Shown piece by piece: positions 33,890 to 45,569 of a stretch of 64,000 nucleotides of DNA; the first letter of the stretch is position 1; each line of letters begins with the position of its first letter. Below the pieces are notes generated by a model. That model had not been told where the DNA came from. It made no database searches and was given only the letters and a program-made list of their open reading frames with translations. The position numbers were made by a program, and so were the translations under genes. Source of the DNA: Anaeramoeba flamelloides. Its lineage: Eukaryota; Metamonada; Anaeramoebidae. The DNA is taken from assembly GCA_027625915.1 (NCBI GenBank), contig JANTQA010000070.1:9801001-9865000 (forward strand). The letters run 5' to 3'.

Positions 33890-34620
33890 TCAGCCAATAA
33901 TAACAATAACCGATGATCCAACTTTTAAATTCATTCCAAACAATTCAAACAATCCCATCTCCATCCTTTTAATCGATGCGTGATTACCAACACTAGTAGT
34001 AGCAATACAAACAATAACAAAAACAAAACAGTCAATAGCAACAACAACACCATAACCAACGATAGTAAATAATAACATTAAAACCAACAAGAATAATAAA
34101 AATAACCAGACAACAGCAACAATAAAAACAACCAATGATCTGTCTTCCAAATTCAATTCAAACGATCCTGCTCCATGCTTTTAATAGTTACAGGATTACC
34201 AACACTAGTAGTAGCAATACAAACAATAACAAAAACAAAACATTCAATAGCGACAACAACACCATAACCAACGATAGTGAATAATAACATTAAAACCAAC
34301 AAGAATAATAAAAATAACCAAACAACACCAACAATAACAACAATAATAGTCGCTCTAAAAACAATTGTAAAAACAAAGCAAAATCAACAATAGAGGGTCA
34401 ACAATAAGAATAATAATAATCAGTAGCAAGAGTAGAACCAACATCAATAATTATTACAATAACAACAAAAAAACAACAACAACAGTAATAATAACAAGCT
34501 TAATAACTCCATTCAAATGATCCAAAAACATCAAGGACGACAATTCTTATAACAATAATAACAGCAATAACAATGGTAGTAATGAAAACAACAAAGACAA
34601 TAATAATCAAAATCATACTT
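33890..34620. repeat. CAA/AAT-rich repeat region with a 212 bp tandem duplication
   Basis: The plus strand is nearly free of long T runs and rich in AACAAC, AATAAC and ACC words. A segment around 33960-34120 (GATTACCAACACTAGTAGTA onward at 33982) is repeated at 34194, an offset of 212 bp, with few mismatches over about 150 bp. The minus-strand frame at 33890-34156 is a Val/Ile-rich by-product. Unrelated in composition to any nearby gene. Confidence 0.75.
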
Positions 34621-35861
34621 TTTAATTGTTATTTTATTGTTCATATTTTTATATTTTTCTCGTTTTTAATTTTTTTTGATGAATTTTCGATCAATAATAA
34701 CTCGAACAAGTTAACTTCAAACAAATTTCCCGATATTTTTTGAAATATATTTTTTTTTTAATTTTTTCCTTATAAAAGTGATTAAGATTTAAAAAAAAAA
34801 CATCAAATAAACGACAAAACAACATACCAAAAAGGTACGATTTAGAAAATGCTACAAATGTAAATTTATGATTTTTAAATCCTGAAAATTCACTTTTTGA
34901 AAATCTACTCATTTCCTCTTCTTTTATGACAAACCCCAAACTAAATTAGATTGAGTCAATAAAAAATTAAATCGATTAATAATAAAATAAAAAAACATTT
35001 TCCCTTTTTTTCATTTTTTATATAAAAACTGAAATTGTCACTTAGCTCTAGCTAGACCCCCAACCAAATGAAATAAAAACCATATAAGAAAGATTTTTGG
35101 AATTTTGAAAAAACAATATCAAGTTATTTTTTTACTATTAAAATCCCAAAGAGCAGTATATTTTTTTAAAAAATAATCTATTTATCAATTAGTAATCATA
35201 AAATAAAAAATTTCTTGTGAACTCAATAAAAGTTTCAGAAAAAATATGCCACTTCTTTGAATTGTACAATTTGGTACAAATATGATGACTGGAACACATA
35301 GCTTTTGTTTGTTGATTTTTGGAGATCGATCACGCTTCCTATGTTGGTTAGTTTTTGATTGTTATTAGGCACTCATTAAAATTATAAATTTTTTTCCCAT
35401 TTCATAAAATTATTTTTAACATTAATTCCTCTAACCTTAATTTTTTAAACTAAAAATCAAATAAATTTTTGGTTTATTTCTTAAATTAAAAAATAGACCA
35501 ACTGCCGTGGGTGGAAATTACATACCACAATAAAAAATTAGCATCAATGTAAAATGTGATCAATTTTGATATGAATTTCATCCTTTTTGATTCGAAGTTC
35601 GTTGTAAAATTAAAATCTCAACTTTTATAAAAAAGAAAATTAATTTTATTTAAATATATATTAAATTTCTGAAATTAAAAATGAAATACTAAAATATTGA
35701 ACCATTTTAAATTAAAATTATGTGAAAATGTAAAATTAAAAATTTTATAAAGTTCTTTTTATTTATTTTTTTTGATATTCAACTCTGAAGAAATATGCTA
35801 ATAAATAATATTTTTATGCCATTTTTTCATTATTACTACAAGTCTAGTTTATTTTTTTTTT
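34621..35861. other. Intergenic AT-rich sequence
   Basis: No gene supported. About 35240-35375 on the minus strand holds a short frame with mixed codons (TNIGSVIDLQKSTNKSYVFQ, then a stop after about 20 more residues). It could be a lone exon or a repeat remnant. The minus-strand frame at 34691-34939 was not recognised. Confidence 0.4.
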
Positions 35862-36194
35862 ACTTTTATGAATCTTAATTTCGAAGATCTCTTGATTTTT
35901 TTTATTGTTGTTTTTTTCTTTCTCAAAGTAAAGTTCTGTTTATGATTTGTATTTTTAATTTTGGATATTAAAATGAATAATTGTTTAAATCCATTATGGG
36001 TCTATTCATTTTATATGGACACCACCCAAGATTGTGCGTCACCAAATATTTTTATTGCTTAATTAAAATACTTTTTGTTGGAAAAATCGATTGAAAACTA
36101 AAAATACAAATCATAAACAGAACTAGACTTTGAGAAAGAAAAAAACAACAATAAAAAAAATCAAGAGATCTTCGAAATTAAGATTCATAAAAGT
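35862..36194. repeat. Large near-perfect palindrome
   Basis: The left arm 35862-35956 and right arm 36099-36194 are inverted copies of about 95 bp with roughly two mismatches (AAGTAAAG against AAGTCTAG). They are separated by a loop of about 142 bp containing a GC-richer segment (GGACACCACCCAAGATTGTG). The close match suggests recent formation or active correction. No frame is present, and it lies about 380 bp from the 5S rRNA gene. May be a fold-back transposon. Confidence 0.85.
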
Positions 36195-36561
36195 AAAAAG
36201 AAAGTACACTATCACAAATAAAGTAAATCCAAATAACAATAATAGGGTTTGAAAAAATAACAATAAACAAAATTTTAATTATTTGAAATCTTATTTTTCC
36301 AAATCTTGAAATTTCTTCAATTTAAAATTAAATAGTTTTGTTTTTGTTTAGTTAACAATCGATTTAATTTAAATTAACCCTATGTGAAGTGTTTTTTGTT
36401 CACCTTTATTTTTAATAAATTAAGATTTTTTAAATGTAATTTATTCGAGAAATATAGAAAAATAAAAATATTCAAGATCTCTAAAAGTGGTTAAAGTGTG
36501 GTAGGTTAGAATGAATAACAAAAAATAGTTTTCTGAAAAATAAATTTCAAAAAGAAAATTT
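36195..36561. other. Spacer downstream of the 5S gene
   Basis: AT-rich; nothing recognised. Confidence 0.5.
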
Positions 36562-36570
36562 AAAAAAAAA
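36562..36570 (-). terminator. RNA polymerase III T-run terminator
   Basis: On the minus strand nine T residues start directly after the 3' end of the 5S rRNA helix. This is the usual stop signal for polymerase III. Confidence 0.75.
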
Positions 36571-36691
36571 GTATTCAGCACCAAGTGTTCGCGAGAGGTT
36601 CCCCATCTCACTAACTAACTTAGCCCTCAATTCGTTGATCTTCTGGGTTCGGAATGTGTCCAGGATTATTAAATTGGGTATGGCCGAATAC
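36571..36691 (-). rRNA. 5S ribosomal RNA
   Basis: 121 nt on the minus strand. The ends pair perfectly as helix I (GUAUUCGG with CUGAAUAC, one G-U pair). Conserved blocks follow in order: GGCCATACC, ACATTCCGAACCCAGAAG (loop B/C region), GGCTAAG, GATGGGGAACC, CTCGCGAA and CTTGGTGCTG. These match the eukaryotic 5S pattern, including the internal control region used by polymerase III. No other rRNA gene is near, so this is a dispersed 5S copy rather than part of an rDNA unit. It is flanked on both sides by large palindromes. Confidence 0.95.
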
Positions 36692-37422
36692 ATGATTTTT
36701 AAAAACACAAATATCTGAAAATTTTTGAATTTTTAAAAAAAAATAATTTTACAATTATTTTTTAAAGTAAGGATTTAAAAAAACAAAAAAAAAAACAAAA
36801 AGATTGAGAAGTTTTTGTCACCACATATTTTACAAAAATCAAAATTGTTTGAAATTAGATGAAAAAATAGTACACTTTTTATATTCAATACAAAAGAAAT
36901 TTGATCAAGTTCATCTTTTTGAATCGTTAAGTTCTTCAAACGTGTAAAATCCCTTAACACCTGAAACAAAATTAGGGGGTGCATTTTAAACATGAAACTG
37001 TGCTTTTTTTTGTTTTCAAAGATAACATTTGATTTTGCAATTCAGAGTTGCCTGATTAAACTCTTCAATTTTTTATTTTCTTCTTTAAATTCTTTTTCTT
37101 TTTCATCTTCACTACAATCTTGGTTTGGTATTATTCTTATACTTCTTTTTCTTTACTTTCGTATTTGTTTGGAAGTTATTTTTTTCCACAAATCTTATTA
37201 ATTGTTTTCTTTTTGACCTTCTTCATAATTTTTAGATTTGCATTTTTCATTTTATTTTAATTCTTTCATAAAAAAGAAAAAAAAAAAAAAAAATGAAAAT
37301 GAAAAATTTTGTCAAAAATTCAGATTTCAAACCAAATAATAAACAAAAAAAGCAAGTATAATACAAAAAACTTTAATTTCCATGTTTTTTTTTGGTTTTT
37401 TTTTGAATTTTCTTTGAAATGT
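36692..37422. other. Spacer upstream of the 5S gene
   Basis: No gene. Frames at 36775-36993 (minus) and 36992-37201 (plus) are Phe/Ser/Leu-rich and not recognisable. An A run occurs at about 37276-37293. Confidence 0.45.
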
Positions 37423-37982
37423 TTAAGGTTTACAATCCCTGAAATTTGAAAAATAGAATATATTCTATTGGATGTGACGAATTCTTTATTTTGGTTCTTA
37501 GCTGATCAGTCTTTATACTGGGTATGGGTTTTAATATTGATTTAATAGTGGTTAGAAAATGAATTTGTTTTTTTTTCAAAAATCCAATTTGTGAAAAGTG
37601 TAAGACTTAATAAATAGTAGGTTATTTCATAAAAATATTGGTTTTTGAGTTTTCAATTCCAAATTTGAATTAGGTTTGGTTTTAGTGTGAGCTTTTAAAA
37701 AAATTAATTTTTTTTAATTAATCGAGTAAAAAGTTAATTAATATTTCAATCAAAACCCTAAAAATCAAAATTCATACTAAAATACCTACTATTTATTAAT
37801 CTTAGACTTTTCACAAATTGGATTTTTGAAAAAAAAACAAATTCATTTTCTAACCACTATTAAATCAATATTAAAATCCATACGATTTCGAAAGATTGAT
37901 CAGTTAAAAACCAAATTAAATAGTCTCCATAACCCAACACAAGATAATATTTTTTTCAAATTTCAATGATTGTAGACCTTAA
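37423..37982. repeat. 560 bp fold-back element
   Basis: Arms of about 200-250 bp run inward from TTAAGGTTTACAATCCCTG on the left and its complement ATTGTAGACCTTAA on the right. The inner parts (about 37533-37635 and 37780-37880) are nearly identical: both contain ATTGATTTAATAGTGGTTAG and CAAATTGGATTTTTGAAAAA in opposite orientation. The outer parts are more diverged. No coding sequence. Confidence 0.8.
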
Positions 37983-38449
37983 TAGATTATCTAGATTTTT
38001 TTTTTAATTATTTTCAAAGCAAGATCAAAATTTTTTTAATTTGTTATTAATTTTTTTATATGAATTATGAAGACATTACTTTTTACAAATGTGTAATTTC
38101 AACTTTTTTTAGGAATTAATTATCTTGATTTTTTTAAAACCCAAAAGAATAAAAATCTCACGCTAGTATGTTTAGTGGCAATTTAATTCTTGAATATGGG
38201 ATAAATTCATCCTAAATGAATTATAACTTCAACGATATCCTTTATTTACAAATATATATATATTTTTTTGTTGAAAAGTAAACATATTAGCTGGTAGAAA
38301 AATTAACCAAAGGTGCACTAAAAAAAATATGAAAAATATTAAATAAAATGTAAATCTTTTTATTAGTTATTAGCTAAAAAATAAGAACACAAACAGACAA
38401 TCAACTTATTGAAATATTAAATGTTTTTAATTTTTTTTCCAAAATATAA
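37983..38449. other. Intergenic AT-rich sequence
   Basis: Nothing recognised apart from T and A runs. Confidence 0.5.
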
Positions 38450-40745
38450 GAAGGTAATTATTTTTTCTAGGATACGATTAAACCTGATAAACAACCCATT
38501 TAATAACTTGTGAGAAATGAATTCTCATTTTTAAAACAAGTTCATTTTTTGTTATAAATTCTCAGTAAAAATATTCGGTTTCTTTTTAGTTTGAATTTTT
38601 GGATCTGAAAAAAGAAAAAAGATAAACTTTCAAATCAAGATTTTTTTTTATTTTTTGATTTGGAAACAATCTTCATATGATTATCTGGGCTTGATCATGG
38701 AAACAAGAAATAGGAGATTGCCCGAAGTCATATACGAATATATAAACTCCATTCCAAAATCATTGACCCATTAAAACTCAAATTTTGTAAATAATTATTT
38801 TTATAAATCGAAGTTATCTATATTAATAAAAACAATGCTATTTTAATATTCAGTTTTATACATTAGAAATTTTTTTTTTTCATCCAAAAATAAAATAAAA
38901 AAATATAAAAAAAAAATATATCATTTATTATGAAATTTAGTTTACATTATTGTTCTTTGAACTCCCCAATTTCGTATCATTTTAGCAACAGAACAAGTTC
39001 AATATATTGAGTTTGGAAGGAGATCCAAAAAGAAGAATAATAACAAGATGATTTTTGAACACATACAACTTCATTTGAGATAATATTAATTATTAAAACT
39101 CAAGAACTAACCCAACATTAAAAAGACAGAAAACAAAAAAATAGTAAAAAAAAATTGCTTTGTAATTATAATTTGAACAACTTGTTATTCAAAATATATG
39201 TTTTTCTCAATGAAATTAACCAAATGATCCAGTTTTATTTTACATTCACTTTATTAGAGAGACAAAACTTGCTTGAAATTCCTGGAGAAAAAAATGAGAT
39301 CAACCAACTTTTTAGTATTTTCAATTCTCCTTTATTTCATGTTTTGATAAGAAATCCCCGAAAGCAATCAAACAAAAATCATGCATATATTCCTGATTCT
39401 TAAGAGTGACTCATTTAGAACATTCCATTAAATTATTTTTGACTTGACAATTAAAAATATAATTTGTTCTTAATTTTTGAACTTGATCAAATGTTCAGTC
39501 GGGGCTTCTTAAGGGACTAGTAAACTAAAAAAAATCTTTAGTAAATTAAACAACAAAGATAAAAAAAAAATCTACCACATGCCAAAATTGAAAAATGAAG
39601 ACAAAATTTGATTATTATAAAACCTTACTTTCTTTTTATGTTATTTTCCAAAAGGGGTTATTGTGTATAAAAGTTTGTCCCATTTTGTTCAAATTTTCGA
39701 AAAAAGTCCAAAATACAACATACTTCCAAATTTTTTCTATTAAAAATTATATTTGTTCAAGAAGAAAGAAAATTTATTCCTTATAAAGGAAGTCTAAAAA
39801 ATACATTCTAAAAATAAAACCAACAAGCTTGAGAATAATACAATATTGAAAAGTTCCTTGATTTTAAAAGAATTATAATTAACATTTTAAACTTGACTAA
39901 AATATAATTTCTTTATTAAATGAACAATTCGGCTCAATTTTTTCTTATTTTGAACAAAAAAAAAAGAAAAAACAAACAAATAAACAAATAAATTAAAATA
40001 CAAATTAACCCAAAATATTTTTTTAAAATCAAAAACATTTAACTTACAATCGAATAGAAATAATTTTTTATCTATTAATTTTTGATCAAAAATTAATAAT
40101 TCATTCTTAATTCATTCTATCGGATTGTAATAACCCTACATTAAAATTATTAATAAACTTTACAATTATTTATCATTTTTTTAAACTTTTTCAAGCAAAT
40201 AAAACAAATTCAAAATAATAATTCAAATAATAATAATAAAAAATAGAGATTATCAAATATTTTATTTTAATAATAAAATTACATTGTTTATACTCTTAAT
40301 ATCTGAAAAAAAAAAAAAAAAAGTTATTACTTCAAATTCTAAATTTCAAGAAATTTAATAAATATTTTAAAAATAAAAAAAAATGAACATAATTTTCTTA
40401 TAATTTTCAAGTGATGAAATATTTTGATTTCCATTTCTAGTTATTTCTAAACTGAGATTAAATTTCCATTGTTAGTTGTTCACAAAAACTCTCAGAAATT
40501 TCCAAAAGTAAGATTTTATAAAAAAAGTTTTTTAAAATTTTTCTTTTTTCTTTTTTGATCCAAAAATCCAAGTACAAAAAAATTAGATCTTTTTACTGAA
40601 AATAAATTAGGGAAATTGAACTATTTGAAAAATGTATGTTCAATTCTCTGAAATTGATTCATGAGCTTTTTCTTCGGGTTAAATAATATATTACTGAAAA
40701 TAATTACTCTTTTAACTTTGTGGACAAAAAATATGAGAGTTACTA
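38450..40745. mobile_element. Repeat family F, possible longer parent copy
   Basis: The left end (38460-38640) matches the start of family F copy 1. The right end (about 39900-40745) matches the same family in reverse, so the whole may be one element with inverted ends and a unique middle. The middle has coding-like scraps on the plus strand: METRNRRLPEVIYEYINS (from 38698, stopping 7 codons later) and a frame at 39155-39403 containing LLERQNLLEIPGEKNEINQL. Neither matches a transposase I know. Two adjacent independent copies are the alternative. Confidence 0.4.
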
Positions 40746-42593
40746 ATCACTTAGTCATATACACTTCTGGAGAGTGATTTGATTATTTTGCAAATCGAAG
40801 TTCTTTTAGAAAAATTATTAGACATTAAGAGATTTTTTTTCATGAAATTATAAATTTCTGATTACATAAATTGAAGTTTAAGGAATTATCTTTTTTTAAT
40901 AAACAATTTTTGAATAACTATTCCAGGAGAATATTTCCATTTCCAAAATCTCATGAGTAACATATTTTTTACCAAGGTAATTAGAAAAACTTCTCAAAAA
41001 AAGACTAATCTCTTCCAAACTTCAAATTTAGGTTTAATTTTATTAATTCCTCACAAAATTTCACCTTACATAAATAAAAACTTAACCACTACGTTCCCAC
41101 CCTTGAGGGAGTTGAGTAATTGTGTTATTTCACTTTCGCTTCACAAAAAAATTTTTCACACAGAAGAAATTGGACAAAAAAAAAAAAAAACATTTTTTGT
41201 CATCTTTACCTTTTCACGCAAACTTTTTTTCTTTGTTTTTCAATGAAAAGGAAAATTGAAAATAACAAAAAAAATAATTGCAAAAAATGGCTTTTGGGGA
41301 TTTTCAAGTGCATTTCAAATTTGAGAACATTTCAAACTTGTAAAAGCAAACTTAAAAAATATTTTGAACAGCTCTAGAAAATAGTGTTAGTTCAAAAAGT
41401 TGAAATGGAAATTCTAAAATATTTAAATCAAATTTTTGCATGATCTACCAAGTTAAAAAAAAAGCAAAAATTGTGAAAATTGTGAAAATTTCACATTTTT
41501 TCTAAAAGAAATTCTACTTGGACAAATATTACTTGGATTGCATAACTTATTCAAGGGTGATTTTATATATTATTTCACAGTTTTCGCCTAAAAACGTAGT
41601 CCTTAAAGATTTATCTTTTTTTTTTATATTAAATTTATACTATCCTTACAAGTTCGAATATTTCTCTTTTGAAAATGTAATTCTATAAATATCTATAATT
41701 TGTAATTTCTTTTTCTAATTTCCAATTTTGATTGATCACCAATATAGTTTACTCAATATTGTTCTTTTTCACAAAAGAACCTATTTTTTTGTTAAACTTT
41801 TTTAAAAAATAAAAACCAAAAAACCTAAAAAGGAAAGTTTTGTTGTTGTTATTTCTCTGAAATTTTCAATATTCACAATTGATTTTTGATCTTTGACAAA
41901 CTGAGAGTCTCTACATTTCTCTTGATTCTTCCAATTTTAATATGAAATTACCCGGATATGATTCAATAGGTTGAAAATAATCAAATATAAATGAAACAAT
42001 GATTTTCTGAGGATTAATTTAATCTATTAAGATTACTCTCAAATTATCCAATTTAAAATTTGAGCTCAGTGTTAATAAGAAAGCTTAAATTAATCTGTCA
42101 AGGTATCATTTGGAATTCCTTTTTTATAGATCTTTGGGTTTTAGTAATCATAGAATGAGTAAAATATGTTGTGATTTGAAACAACTATTTTCTGATCTAA
42201 ATTGAGCGAGGACATTTATCTTCTCAAAGTTCAAAAACTTTTTTTTGATTTCCAAAGTATAACCTAACTTATCATTTTGAGTTTAATACCAAAAGTAAAT
42301 ATAAAAAAACCAAAACCTCCTTATTTATAAAATTTCCATCTTGATTACAAAAAATCTTATTACTTTTTCAAAGTACTTTGGTTTCACAAAACTGTTCCCC
42401 TTTAAAAGTGCTTAAAAGTTTTGAAAGACCCAAAGATTTGTAAAAGTCGTTAAATTTTTTCGCGTCTGACCTACCAAGAGACAATCATTTTTTCATTAAA
42501 TTTTTCCACAGAATTTCTTTTCTCAAAAGCAACAAACAAAACAAAAAACAAAACGAAAAAGAAAAAGAAAACAAAAACTACAAACCAAAACAA
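40746..42593. other. Intergenic sequence and 5' flank of the BTB gene
   Basis: Frames at 40953-41377 overlap in two registers and are not recognised. From 42534 to 42578 the plus strand has no T at all (45 bases of A with C and G), just before the BTB start codon. This looks like an unstructured A/C-rich 5' leader. Confidence 0.5.
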
Positions 42594-45569
42594 ATGAATG
42601 AGCTACCAACATTATCCATGAAACAGATTGCAGAAACTCTTTACGAGTCTCAAAAGCACACTGATGTAGATTTCATTTTCGGGGAGGGATCTGAGTACAA
42701 GATTATCTCTGCGCATCAGATCATTATTTCCTTGTCTTCAAAATTTTGGAAGGACAAATTCTATCCCTCAGGGTGGAAAAAAACCTTAAAGTCAAGGCCG
42801 ACGTTTGCAAAGGTGCAGCCGCGTTTAACGTTTCAAATTGCAGGCATTTCACTTCCCATTTTTGAAACCATTCTCAAGTATTGCTACGGAAAGGATTTGC
42901 AACTGACAAGGTTAAATGCGCCACAGCTCTTGAAAACAGCTGATCAATTCCAGATGAGGGTCTTGTCCAGGTGTTGTGAAGAGTTCCTGATCGGGCAGCT
43001 TGAGTCAAAGGAGTTAATTAACGCTTTCCCATTTGCTACCAAATATTTGCTAACGATCACACAAAGCATTTTCGAGAACACCAAGAACAACACTGGCACA
43101 CGAACAAAGACAAAGATTATCCATGGGCACCTGAAAAATTCCATAACTGATTTTGTTTATGAGCACGAGGTGAAATTCTGGAAGCAAGAGCGGCTATTGT
43201 GCAACATTACAGAAGAAACAGCCTTGTTTTTATTAGAAATACCACGGATCCAAATACGTGAAACCTTTATTTATTACCGCATCATTGAAAGGGCCTTTTG
43301 GCTCAATTTGCAGGATCCAAGGTCATTAAAAAGAAGGCCAAAAAATACAAATGATACAAACTCACTCAAGCAAATTCTGATATACCATCGATTTATTCAG
43401 AAATTAATACCATTAATCCGATTAGACAATGTACAAATCGAAGAAAACAAACCAATTATTTACAAAAACATTTTGTATTATCTAAAATCCTTAAGGAAAA
43501 AACAAACTAAACAATATGAGAATAGTAAATTAAAGAATAAAGAATTAATAACGAATAAGACTAAGGTGAAGTTTACAGAAAATGAAAATTTGGATGATGA
43601 TAATTCATTTAGGAATTACGATGAAAACAGAGAATCTTTAGTTGGTTATGATAATGGTGACGATGATGATGATGATGACTATGGTAATGGAACAAATTCA
43701 CAAAAATATTCAACAAAAAAAGACCATATAATTAAAAAGGGGAAAAAAAGAATCAGAATATTAAAAAGACATAATTTCCGGACTCGTTCTTCCACGTATA
43801 ACCAAAACGCATTGGAACCAGAAGAACAAAGGGCACTTTTTATCACAACAGAGATTTCCAAATCAAGGAAAAAAGATATTTGGAAATCCTTAGTGTCTGG
43901 TGGGTTTAAAAATGTAAATATTTTTGATGCATATAAATACCAATTAAATTATTCCTTATTAGAGCAATTTGATGCGGTCTTTGTCTATTCCATTGCACCC
44001 TGGCGAAATGACGTTCATGTTGGTGATTTATTGGCAAAATATTTAATAAATGGGGGGGGTGTTGTAATCTGTGCACCATTTTGTTTGAAAAGTAATGAAA
44101 CAAAAAACGATCCTGTTGAATTGAAGGGAAGAATTTCCGAACCGGATGTATTGCCAATGGCCAAAGGCAAACTGGGGGATTTTAAAATCTCAAAATTAGA
44201 AAAAATATTAAGAAGAAAACATCCAATAATGAAGGGTGTTAACAGCTTTGTTGGTGGGAAATATTCCTATAGAATTATACCTCAAAATATTGACAAATAT
44301 AATGGTTCGAGTTCAATCTATAATCGTAATGGCGATCATCATCTTGATGATGAACGATTCAAAAAAAAAAATGATAATTCGATAAACACTATTTCAACTG
44401 ATCAAAATTCTTTGAAAAGCAAGTCCTTTAAAGAATATATACCACCACGATATTCTTTGAGGAAGCATTCACGGCAATTACCAGCCTATCGAAAGCAACA
44501 ATTAAACCTTGAAGCCAACAAGGAAAAAAAAGCTTTTGAGGAAATGGGGTTTGATGAGATAACAAGGGAAAAATGCTTAGAGATTGGCAAAACGCGTTAT
44601 TATTGGGAATTTTTACAAAAATTTTCAAAATTATTTCCTAATCAAATTATTTTTAATGATGAAGAAAATAATAAAATTATTAAATTTCCTCAAAAATGGA
44701 TCGACATTTTTTCTCATTGTAAATCTATGAAAAGGAAAAGATTTATTACCAGTTTAATTGTTTCTTTAAAAAAATATCAATTTTATCTACAACAGGATTC
44801 CGAATACTATTTATTTACAGATAATGAAGAAACTTCGATAAAAAGAAAAAAAAAAAAAGGAGAAAATACGAAAATGCGGAAAGGTGGAATCGGAAATAAG
44901 GAGGAATTAGAAAAAGTGAATCGAGGACTAAATACGGAATTAACAACTAATAATTCCAAAAATGATAATTATGATCCTGATAACCAAACAGAAACAAAGA
45001 AAAAGCGAGGCGGGGAAGGGCAGGTAAAGAGGAAAGAAAAGGAAAAAAGTCATAATGATCCAAGATTTTACACAAGAAAAAGATCTTTAAACCAACAGAT
45101 TTCATCCACAACAACAAATAAGTCCTTTAAAATAAGAAGAAAAAGCATTCATCAAAAATTGAACAATTTTGCCGAGACAACATTTGAACTTTCAAATAAT
45201 CAATTGATCGAAGAAAATTCTCGTAATCAGAACAGTAAAACAATTAGTAATTTAAATACGAATGATAATGATAATTTTAATGTGAGTGGAAATGAAAATG
45301 AAAATGAAAATAATAAGAAAAAAAAACTTTCATATATACCAACAGAAATGTTTGCTGGGGAAAGTATAATAATTGCTGAATGGAATCGAGGTATCCCCTT
45401 AATAATTGAAAAAAAATTCTTGAATAAAAAACTTGGAAAATTAATTGTATTAAATTTTTTACCTGTTTCTGAATCAGCTTATCATAATAATGGCTTTCGA
45501 TGGAGAAGACATTCAGATGGTAAACAGATAATTGCAAATTCATTAAAATATGTTCTTCGAAACAAATAA
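42594..45569 (+). CDS. BTB protein with a split class I glutamine-amidotransferase-like domain
   Basis: 991 residues, one exon. Residues about 15-145 form a BTB/POZ domain (HTDVDFIFGEGSEYKIISAH, later ILKYCYGKDLQL), which usually mediates dimerisation or cullin-3 binding. Residues about 300-400 are low complexity with Lys and Asp runs. From about 408 (RALFITTEISK) a class I GATase/ThuA-like fold begins: FDAVFVYSIAPW, LAKYLINGGGVVICAP, then KHPIMKGVNSFVGGKYSYRI (about 542). The last strands appear only at about 920-991: GESIIIAEWNRGIPLII, LIVLNFLPVSE, HSDGKQIIANSLKYV. Between them lies an insert of about 350 residues, part globular (about 615-735), part charged and Asn/Lys-rich. No Cys-His-Glu catalytic triad is evident, so a binding role is likely. 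The first 250 codons use more G/C-ending codons than the rest. Confidence 0.8.
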   Translation: MNELPTLSMKQIAETLYESQKHTDVDFIFGEGSEYKIISAHQIIISLSSKFWKDKFYPSGWKKTLKSRPTFAKVQPRLTFQIAGISLPIFETILKYCYGKDLQLTRLNAPQLLKTADQFQMRVLSRCCEEFLIGQLESKELINAFPFATKYLLTITQSIFENTKNNTGTRTKTKIIHGHLKNSITDFVYEHEVKFWKQERLLCNITEETALFLLEIPRIQIRETFIYYRIIERAFWLNLQDPRSLKRRPKNTNDTNSLKQILIYHRFIQKLIPLIRLDNVQIEENKPIIYKNILYYLKSLRKKQTKQYENSKLKNKELITNKTKVKFTENENLDDDNSFRNYDENRESLVGYDNGDDDDDDDYGNGTNSQKYSTKKDHIIKKGKKRIRILKRHNFRTRSSTYNQNALEPEEQRALFITTEISKSRKKDIWKSLVSGGFKNVNIFDAYKYQLNYSLLEQFDAVFVYSIAPWRNDVHVGDLLAKYLINGGGVVICAPFCLKSNETKNDPVELKGRISEPDVLPMAKGKLGDFKISKLEKILRRKHPIMKGVNSFVGGKYSYRIIPQNIDKYNGSSSIYNRNGDHHLDDERFKKKNDNSINTISTDQNSLKSKSFKEYIPPRYSLRKHSRQLPAYRKQQLNLEANKEKKAFEEMGFDEITREKCLEIGKTRYYWEFLQKFSKLFPNQIIFNDEENNKIIKFPQKWIDIFSHCKSMKRKRFITSLIVSLKKYQFYLQQDSEYYLFTDNEETSIKRKKKKGENTKMRKGGIGNKEELEKVNRGLNTELTTNNSKNDNYDPDNQTETKKKRGGEGQVKRKEKEKSHNDPRFYTRKRSLNQQISSTTTNKSFKIRRKSIHQKLNNFAETTFELSNNQLIEENSRNQNSKTISNLNTNDNDNFNVSGNENENENNKKKKLSYIPTEMFAGESIIIAEWNRGIPLIIEKKFLNKKLGKLIVLNFLPVSESAYHNNGFRWRRHSDGKQIIANSLKYVLRNK

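Noticed and set aside
33890-34156. Minus-strand Val/Ile-rich 88-codon frame, looking like a membrane protein
   Set aside because: Translation of the CAA/AAT-rich repeat; no conserved feature.
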